DNA of 8,326 nucleotides from an uncultured Lachnospiraceae bacterium (GTDB taxonomy: Bacteria > Bacillota > Clostridia > Lachnospirales > Lachnospiraceae). The first letter of the stretch is position 1, and every line of letters starts with the position of its first letter. The DNA lies in the NCBI GenBank assembly GCA_946409475.1, contig CAMJWQ010000145.1:1-8326 (forward strand), given 5' to 3'. The translations under genes and the position numbers were made by a program. Shown here piece after piece: positions 1 to 4,908 of the stretch. A model generated the notes under the pieces. The model saw nothing but the letters and a program-made list of their open reading frames with translations, was not told the origin of the DNA and searched no databases.

Positions 1-684
1 ATTTTAGTGGATGACATATTTGGGGAGGGATTCGGTGATTCTGATTTGGACCGTGTTATTGAAACTGTAGATGAAAAGACTTTGACTTTCAGGACGAAGG
101 CGATTGGTGAGCCGGGTAAGATAAGCTTATCACTGATACCCTTTTTCCAGTTGCATCATCAACGATATACTTTGTATTTTCAAACAATGACAAAAGAACA
201 ATATGATAAAGAAGGATTAACCTCCGTATCCTATAAAGACCTGTTGGCTTCCGTAACGATTGATGAGGTTTCTCCTTTTGAACAGCAATCGGAGATTGAG
301 CATAAAGGGCTGTTAAAGAATACCCGGTCAGGATACGCAACGGAAGCATCAAGGGGTTGGCGCGAATCAGAAAGAGGAAAAAGCTTTGGTTATACGTTAA
401 AGGTCGTTCCTGACAGTGATAATTATCTTTGTGTCACCTATTGGGGTTCCGACAGCAATTTATGGGCTCCGGATGGTATTTTTAGCCGGAAATTTGATAT
501 ACTTGCAGATGGCAGGCTGGTTGCAAATGAGCATCTTACGGGAGAAAGAGGAAACAGGTTGTATCAAGAATTCTACTTATTGCCTAGAACATCAAGGGAC
601 AAAATGGAAATCATATTCAGTTCAAGTGAGAATACGTTGGCAGGAAGAATTTTCGGAGCTTCTATTACCACTAAAATCATTTAG
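1..684 (+). CDS. GH127/DUF1680 beta-L-arabinofuranosidase-like protein, C-terminal fragment
   Basis: The reading frame is open from base 1 to the TAG at 682-684, so this is the 3' end of a longer gene; the GTG at base 7 is probably internal. About 227 residues are visible. The first ~80 contain the late GH127 beta-sandwich signature LIPFFQLHHQRYTLYF. From about codon 82 to the end the sequence looks like a DUF6805 domain (SPFEQQSEIEHK, then WRES...GKSFGYTLKV, YLCVTYWGSD, FDILADGR, AGRIFG), a beta-rich module commonly fused behind GH127. GH127 enzymes remove L-arabinofuranose from plant glycans or glycoproteins. The catalytic Cys and zinc-ligand residues lie upstream of the window, so activity and signal peptide cannot be judged. 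An AraC-type regulator follows 37 bp downstream with no terminator between. Family assignment is from motif recognition; substrate is inferred. Confidence 0.82.
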   Translation: MLVDDIFGEGFGDSDLDRVIETVDEKTLTFRTKAIGEPGKISLSLIPFFQLHHQRYTLYFQTMTKEQYDKEGLTSVSYKDLLASVTIDEVSPFEQQSEIEHKGLLKNTRSGYATEASRGWRESERGKSFGYTLKVVPDSDNYLCVTYWGSDSNLWAPDGIFSRKFDILADGRLVANEHLTGERGNRLYQEFYLLPRTSRDKMEIIFSSSENTLAGRIFGASITTKII

Positions 685-721
685 CCAAGGCCCCCTTATT
701 ATTGAAAGGAGCATTGTATCT

Positions 722-1579
722 ATGAAATTACATAAAATATACAGCCCAATAACGGCGACTCCTTTTGCGTGCAATGATAATTATATGGAATTTATACCAG
801 GTGATGCTTTGAAACCATATATTCGATGCTTCTGGGGAACGAGGGGACCTGTTAAACAAGAAAAAACAAACATTGAGACAAATGGAATCGTGACACCGGA
901 TACTTGTATGGACATTATGTTTCATGTTGATTTTACAGATAACAGAATAGATAACAGCTTTTGTGGAATTAATGACCGTACATTTTCTACAACGAATTCT
1001 AATGACAGGGAAAAAACAATTTTTTCATTTGCTATTAGATTTTATGCATGGAGTGTTCCGATGTTTTCGGAAGAATCAATGCGTGATACCAGAAATGCTC
1101 ATTTTGACGCAGGGTATCATTTTTCAAAAATGAAGAAGGAAATAGAATCATTGTTGTTTGATGTATCAAATGTTTATGAATTGATTCCCAAAGTGGAAAA
1201 GATATTGATGAAACATTACAACAGCAGGCATGAGAATACGTTGGTTTTACAGGCAGTAGAAAAAATACTTGGCAGCCGAGGGATGCTTTCTGTTGGCGAA
1301 TTGATAAATAATCTGCACATTAGCGACAGGCAATTAGAACGGCTTTTTCGGGAATATGTTGGTGTTACGCCTAAAAGTCTGGCAGCTATGGTGCGGTATC
1401 AATGCTTATGGAATGATATTGTTTTTAGTAAGCAATTTGACATACTGGATGCAGTTAATAAATATGGATATTCGGATCAGTCACATTTGTATCATGATTT
1501 CAAAAAATATCATTCTATGAATATTGCTGCCGCTAAAAGATATGCGATGCAGAATGTCGAAAAAATACAAGAGATTTAG
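722..1579 (+). CDS. AraC-family transcriptional regulator with DUF6597-type N-terminal domain
   Basis: 285 aa. The C-terminal DNA-binding part spans about residues 188-277: LSVGELINNLHISDRQLERLF is the first helix-turn-helix, and ILDAVNKYGYSDQSHLYHDF followed by KKYH is the second, matching the AraC signature. Residues ~20-150 (FIPGDALKPYIRCFWG, TPDTCMDIMFH, FAIRFYAWSVPMF) match the ligand-domain style called DUF6597. The ATG at 722 is preferred because AAGGAG (706-711) lies 10 bases upstream and the protein then begins in typical family fashion. The frame stays open back to 416, but that part overlaps the GH127 gene and has no family resemblance. The gene may be co-transcribed with its neighbours on both sides. 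Its ligand is unknown; regulation of the upstream GH127 gene is a position-based guess. Confidence 0.88.
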   Translation: MKLHKIYSPITATPFACNDNYMEFIPGDALKPYIRCFWGTRGPVKQEKTNIETNGIVTPDTCMDIMFHVDFTDNRIDNSFCGINDRTFSTTNSNDREKTIFSFAIRFYAWSVPMFSEESMRDTRNAHFDAGYHFSKMKKEIESLLFDVSNVYELIPKVEKILMKHYNSRHENTLVLQAVEKILGSRGMLSVGELINNLHISDRQLERLFREYVGVTPKSLAAMVRYQCLWNDIVFSKQFDILDAVNKYGYSDQSHLYHDFKKYHSMNIAAAKRYAMQNVEKIQEI

Positions 1580-1620
1580 AACGATTTATGATAACATGCC
1601 AAAGGAAAGGTGGTGCCAAT

Positions 1621-1905
1621 ATGTCGGATATAAGCTGCTGTGGAACAGAATGCAGTACATGCTACTGCTATGGGAATATGTGTAATGGATGCAATGAATG
1701 TGAGGGTAAAGTATTTCATGCTCCAAAGGGTGAAGCTTGTGCAATTTATACTTGTGCCATAAATCAGAAGCATTTAATGAATTGTGGCAAATGTGAAGAA
1801 GCTCCATGCGGTATTTGGATGAAGACGCGGGATCCTAAATTTTCAGATGAAGAGTTTGAGGAAAATACAGCAATGCGAATGCGAACATTAAAGAAAAATT
1901 TGTGA
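1621..1905 (+). CDS. DUF3795 family cysteine-rich small protein
   Basis: 94 aa. The start at 1621 is chosen because GGAAAGGTGG (1604-1613) sits seven bases ahead; an in-frame ATG at 1588 has no comparable site. The protein has 13 cysteines (positions 6, 7, 11, 14, 16, 21, 24, 27, 40, 45, 55, 58, 63), all in the first two thirds, in CxxC-rich clusters followed by an acidic/basic tail (SDEEFEENTAMRMRTLKK). This fits the DUF3795 family, whose cysteines probably bind a metal or iron-sulfur cluster; the biochemical role is not established. No signal peptide or membrane segment is seen, so it is probably cytoplasmic. It begins 41 bp after the AraC gene, with no terminator between, and its transcript likely ends at the hairpin at 1954. 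Confidence 0.85.
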   Translation: MSDISCCGTECSTCYCYGNMCNGCNECEGKVFHAPKGEACAIYTCAINQKHLMNCGKCEEAPCGIWMKTRDPKFSDEEFEENTAMRMRTLKKNL

Positions 1906-1914
1906 GGTGTTTCT

Positions 1915-1938
1915 GTGTCAAATAATAAAGAATATTAA
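1915..1938 (+). pseudogene. Seven-codon ORF with ribosome binding site; possible gene stub
   Basis: GAGGTG (1904-1909) overlaps the stop codon of the DUF3795 gene and is followed after five bases by GTG TCA AAT AAT AAA GAA TAT TAA, encoding MSNNKEY. Spacing and site strength are those of a real coupled start, but the frame stops after seven codons, just ahead of the terminator. It could be the remaining start of a gene removed by deletion, or chance. No protein function is implied. Confidence 0.25.
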
Positions 1939-1953
1939 TAAAAAGCATTGCTT

Positions 1954-1999
1954 AAAAATCACTTAATTCACAGCCAATGTGGGTTGGGTGATTTTTTTT
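1954..1999 (+). terminator. Intrinsic terminator after the DUF3795 gene
   Basis: A 19-bp stem pairs 1954-1972 (AAAAATCACTTAATTCACA) with 1978-1996, closing a five-base loop GCCAA, and is followed by further T residues to 1999. Four pairs are U-G wobbles that exist only in RNA made from the + strand. Read the other way they become A-C mismatches, leaving an outer 9-bp stem and an inner CACA/TGTG stem. It is therefore primarily a + strand terminator for the left block, perhaps with weaker action on transcripts of the convergent AraC gene. Confidence 0.88.
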
Positions 2000-2101
2000 A
2001 TCTGATGGCCTGTATGACCGCGCCAATCAGCGGTGGGCACCAGCGTGATTCTTCCATGTGACACAAATCACAAGTAAAGGCGGTGGCTTTCCAATTTCAG
2101 G
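2000..2101. other. Intergenic stretch, locally GC-richer, no assignable gene
   Basis: This gap lies between the terminator and the 3' end of the minus-strand AraC gene. Bases 2005-2045 are much richer in G+C than the sequence on either side. Short open stretches exist on both strands (for example ATG at 2005 giving MACMTAPISGGHQRDSSM then stop) but none is recognisable. GTGATT (2045-2050) and AATCAC (2066-2071) form a weak inverted repeat. It may be a relic of a lost gene or element; no function is claimed. Confidence 0.3.
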
Positions 2102-3310
2102 CTATTTCTCACGATCTTGTAAAGGAAACCTGCGGAGCTCCAGCGGGGTATGGTTCGTCTCCTTTTTAAAGACCCTGCTAAAATGGCTTTGTGAAGAAAA
2201 GCCCAGTAAATTGCTGATTTGTGCTATACTTAAGTCAGAAGTGGTCAAAAGTCTTTTTGCTTCTTTGATCCGTAAATCCGTAATAAATTCTCCAATGGTT
2301 CTACCTGTTTCTTTATGAAAGCATTCACAGAGATGGGAACGGTTCAACCCAAATCTTTCTGCGATTTTAGCTGTTGTAAGCGTCTTTGTAATATTTTCCT
2401 GAATATATCGAATAACCTCTTTTACAAAACTAGAATATTCTCTGCCGCTGGAAATGTCGGCCACACGTTTTGTATACTCAAGAAGTATATCCATGTGCAA
2501 GGCAGCTATATCATTGCAGGATTGCAGCAGTTCCACTTTTTTAATGTATTGGTCGCTTAGTGTGAAAGCAGCTTCTGCCGACATTCCTCCCTCTATGGCG
2601 GCCCGACTGATGATGGTGGCAGCGCAGATAAAAGTATTTTTATACTGACGAAGATGATTATCTGCAATTTTTCCGGCTTTGCAGGCAGGTGATTGTGAAA
2701 TAAAATATTTAACGGCCGGCATATTTCCTGTACGCACATAAGAAAGCATGTTTTTTTCCGTAATATAACTGTTCCGTGGACCTTCATCGGGTATAAACAG
2801 ATCATCTCGAATTTGATGATGTGTAAAATGAATATTTTCATTTAAGCGGTTTTTAGAGTGGTTAATAATAAGGTCGGAAATGGAAAGCTTTTCTTTGTTA
2901 ATGAAATAGTTGACGAAACATAGAATTGATAAAAAGGTCTCAAAAGGATAGGGAACCATAAATTCAAAATAAGTTTGTAGCTTTTTGCGTTCGGTAAGGG
3001 AAGTCCCCAGAGACTTAGAAATAGCCTGAATGGTTCTTATGTTAGGGCGTACTTGTGCACATGGGCCGATAATAAGTGTGATATGATCGCTCAATGAATG
3101 AATTACTCCGAACATCAGGAGAGTTTCACTTTCAAGAAAATAAGCATTTCCTTTTATAGTATCAATTTCATTTGTAATAAGGCCGGAAATATTTGGTTCA
3201 AAATGAACCGGAGCATAGTGCGCTATACGCTTCCCCTTCCGGTAAATCTGAGTTTCCAGACCAGAAAGACTTCCTAATCCATCGGTCAAATAGTTATAGT
3301 CAATTTGCAC
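2102..3310 (-). CDS. AraC-family transcriptional regulator (402 aa), divergent from transporter-rhamnosidase operon
   Basis: 402 aa from a GTG start (CAC at 3308-3310 on the + strand), preceded by GGGGTGAT (3314-3321). The frame runs further up to 3421, but those 37 residues are low-complexity, lack a ribosome binding site and would cover the promoter. Residues ~295-395 form the AraC double helix-turn-helix: LTTAKIAERFGLNRSHLCECF, then LSIAQISNLLGFSSQSHFSR and VFKKETNHTPLELRR. The N-terminal ~290 residues are not a cupin. They carry a pattern seen in large Firmicute AraC regulators, with a sensor-like first half (LITNEIDTIKGNAYFLE, LTLIIGP-like) and a helical linker (LRQYKNTFICAATIISRAAI, EAAFTLSDQYIKKVELL). 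Its position, divergent from the transporter and GH78 genes with a shared 132-bp promoter region, suggests it controls that operon and perhaps itself. The effector is inferred to be a rhamnoside-derived sugar. Confidence 0.88.
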   Translation of the reverse strand: MQIDYNYLTDGLGSLSGLETQIYRKGKRIAHYAPVHFEPNISGLITNEIDTIKGNAYFLESETLLMFGVIHSLSDHITLIIGPCAQVRPNIRTIQAISKSLGTSLTERKKLQTYFEFMVPYPFETFLSILCFVNYFINKEKLSISDLIINHSKNRLNENIHFTHHQIRDDLFIPDEGPRNSYITEKNMLSYVRTGNMPAVKYFISQSPACKAGKIADNHLRQYKNTFICAATIISRAAIEGGMSAEAAFTLSDQYIKKVELLQSCNDIAALHMDILLEYTKRVADISSGREYSSFVKEVIRYIQENITKTLTTAKIAERFGLNRSHLCECFHKETGRTIGEFITDLRIKEAKRLLTTSDLSIAQISNLLGFSSQSHFSRVFKKETNHTPLELRRFPLQDREK

Positions 3311-3313
3311 AAA

Positions 3314-3321
3314 ATCACCCC
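3314..3321 (-). promoter_or_regulatory. Ribosome binding site deciding the GTG start of the AraC gene
   Basis: On the minus strand GGGGTGAT is complementary to the 16S rRNA tail (GGTGAT core) and lies three bases before the GTG at 3310. No other in-frame start candidate upstream has such a site. Confidence 0.65.
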
Positions 3322-3337
3322 GATTCTTTTTATTTAA

Positions 3338-3366
3338 ATAATACAAAAAAACCAAAAAATATGCAA
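3338..3366 (-). promoter_or_regulatory. Candidate sigma-A promoter of the AraC gene
   Basis: On the minus strand, TTGCAT (complement of 3361-3366) and TATTAT (complement of 3338-3343) are separated by exactly 17 bases. Each differs from the consensus hexamers at two or fewer positions. The start point would fall near 3330, giving a leader of about 20 bases before the GTG. Confidence 0.55.
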
Positions 3367-3386
3367 TAGCTCTATTAATTTTTACA

Positions 3387-3405
3387 GTATAATTTCTTAT
3401 TATAC
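3387..3405 (+). promoter_or_regulatory. -10 box within a 7-bp inverted repeat, promoter region of the transporter operon
   Basis: TATAAT at 3388-3393 is a perfect -10 hexamer for the + strand, about 50 bases before the transporter start, but no good -35 hexamer lies 16-18 bases upstream. It sits inside a perfect inverted repeat, GTATAAT-N5-ATTATAC. TACAG also occurs at 3383 and again at 3403, a 20-bp (two-turn) direct repeat like the spacing of AraC half-sites. A strong -10 with a poor -35 suits an activator-dependent promoter. The operator reading is inference. Confidence 0.45.
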
Positions 3406-3442
3406 AGAAGAGTAAGAACAAAATTGAGCAAAGGTGATGAAA

Positions 3443-4903
3443 ATGAAAATAAAACTATTTGACAAAATGATGTTTAACAGCAGAATAAAAAGCGAGAATA
3501 CCTCCGGCAGGGAACGTTGGCTTGGGTATCTTTTAGGGCCGGTGGGTGCACTGCTGCTGAATGCGGTGCTGGGAACTTATCTAAACGTTTATTATACCGA
3601 TGTTTTGGGCCTTACCTCCCTTTGGGGCGGTTCTTTTTTGGTGATATTTCCGATAGCCTCCAAAATCATTGATGCCATTACCAATTTGTTGATGGGGTAT
3701 CTTATTGACCGGACAAAAAGCAGGCAGGGGAAAGCCAGACCATGGCTTCTTTTTTCCGCTCCTATGCTGATGATTACAGGAATTCTGCTGTTTCTTGTAC
3801 CTCAGGCCAACGAATCGGTACAGGTAGTTTGGATTTTGATATCATATAACCTGTTTTATTCCTTTGCGTACACAATTTACAATATGAGCCACAATCTGAT
3901 GGTCCCGCTTTCTATTCGCGACAGTGCGCAGCGCGGCAAGCTTTCTGTTTTTCAGCAGGTTTCTACCATTATGGTTACGGGAATTTTGGTAGCGCTTTTA
4001 TTTCCGATGATCATTATGCCGGCCATTGGTGTGGACAAAAGCCGGTGGATTCTTGTGATGAGTGTTTTAGCTGTTATTGCGTTGCCGCTTACGCTGGTGG
4101 AATATTATTTTACCAGAGAGCGCCTTTCTGAAGAAACTATCTGTCAGATTCAGAAAAAAATTTCCTATAAAGAACAATTTAAAGCTATTTTCAGTAATAA
4201 ATATATTCTGATCATTTTTGGTTATTTCCTTTTTACAACGCTTGGCACAAGCATTAAAAATCTTTCCACAGTGTATTACTGCAACTATGTACTTGGTACC
4301 TACAATGACGGCGTTACCCAGACATTGCTGGCTGTTATAGGCGGAATTCCTATGGGAATCGGTGTTTTTGCCATATGGCCGATTGCCAAACGAATCGGGA
4401 AAAAAAACGCAACTCTGTTAGGCTATGTGATTTATACGATAGGAAGCACGGTATGCCTGATTTTCCCCAAAAATATGGTCATGGTGCTGATAGGCCAGTT
4501 TATCAAAAATATAGGCGGCCTGCCGGGAGCCTATGTTTTTATGGCACTTTTCGCCGATACGCTGGATGATGTGGAATGGCGCTCCGGTTACCGCTGTGAC
4601 GGACTTGCCATGTCGATATACAACACAATCGCGGTGGCGCTGGTAGGGGTGTGCACAGGCCTTTTTAACGGCATGCTGTCTGCCTACGGCTATGTAAAGC
4701 CTTATTTTGATCAGGCCGGCAATTTGATTGCCGTACAGGAACAGGCCGTGCAGAATGTCATTACGTTTGCCTTCAGCGGCCTTGAAATTATCACGAGTAT
4801 CATTGTCGTAATTCTTTTGGCATTTTTAAATGTGGAAAAGGGACTTGGCAAAAAGCAGGCGGAAATTAAAGAACGAAATCTTATCAAAAGTAAAGGAGAT
4901 TGA
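3443..4903 (+). CDS. GPH-family (MFS_2, MelB-like) sugar:cation symporter
   Basis: 486 aa from ATG 3443; AAAGGTG (3430-3436) six bases upstream favours this over GTG 3434 or ATG 3437. The protein is very hydrophobic with about 12 membrane segments, beginning WLGYLLGPVGALLLNAVLGTY and ending with a charged cytoplasmic tail. The GPH signature is clear: YTDVLGL near residue 53, then IDAITNLLMGYLIDRTKSR (D77, N81, D89) and GKARPW. GPH carriers import glycosides, pentosides or hexuronides with Na+ or H+. The second acidic position of the MelB cation site (Asp59 in WDAINDP) is Asn81 here, an unusual feature. The rhamnosidase gene starts five bases after the stop, so the likely cargo is a rhamnose-containing glycoside or oligosaccharide. 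The operon is probably controlled by the divergent AraC protein. Confidence 0.9.
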   Translation: MKIKLFDKMMFNSRIKSENTSGRERWLGYLLGPVGALLLNAVLGTYLNVYYTDVLGLTSLWGGSFLVIFPIASKIIDAITNLLMGYLIDRTKSRQGKARPWLLFSAPMLMITGILLFLVPQANESVQVVWILISYNLFYSFAYTIYNMSHNLMVPLSIRDSAQRGKLSVFQQVSTIMVTGILVALLFPMIIMPAIGVDKSRWILVMSVLAVIALPLTLVEYYFTRERLSEETICQIQKKISYKEQFKAIFSNKYILIIFGYFLFTTLGTSIKNLSTVYYCNYVLGTYNDGVTQTLLAVIGGIPMGIGVFAIWPIAKRIGKKNATLLGYVIYTIGSTVCLIFPKNMVMVLIGQFIKNIGGLPGAYVFMALFADTLDDVEWRSGYRCDGLAMSIYNTIAVALVGVCTGLFNGMLSAYGYVKPYFDQAGNLIAVQEQAVQNVITFAFSGLEIITSIIVVILLAFLNVEKGLGKKQAEIKERNLIKSKGD

Positions 4904-4908
4904 TCAAA

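Noticed and set aside
416..721. Upstream extension of the AraC gene frame to an ATG at 416
   Set aside because: It overlaps the GH127 coding sequence, its translation has no AraC-like features, and a ribosome binding site with family-typical N-terminus supports the start at 722.
2045..2071. GTGATT/AATCAC inverted repeat as a terminator for the minus-strand AraC gene
   Set aside because: Only six base pairs with a 15-base loop and no T-run; too weak to call.
2058..2648. Short + strand open frames opposite the AraC gene
   Set aside because: They lie antisense to the conserved helix-turn-helix and linker regions of a real gene and show no family features.
3311..3421. 37-residue N-terminal extension of the minus-strand AraC regulator
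   Set aside because: It is low in complexity, has no ribosome binding site and would cover a good -35/-10 pair; the GTG at 3310 has a clear site.
3311..3442. CcpA catabolite-repression (cre) site in the operon promoter region
   Set aside because: Read through on both strands; nothing close to the TGWAANCGNTNWCA pattern was found.
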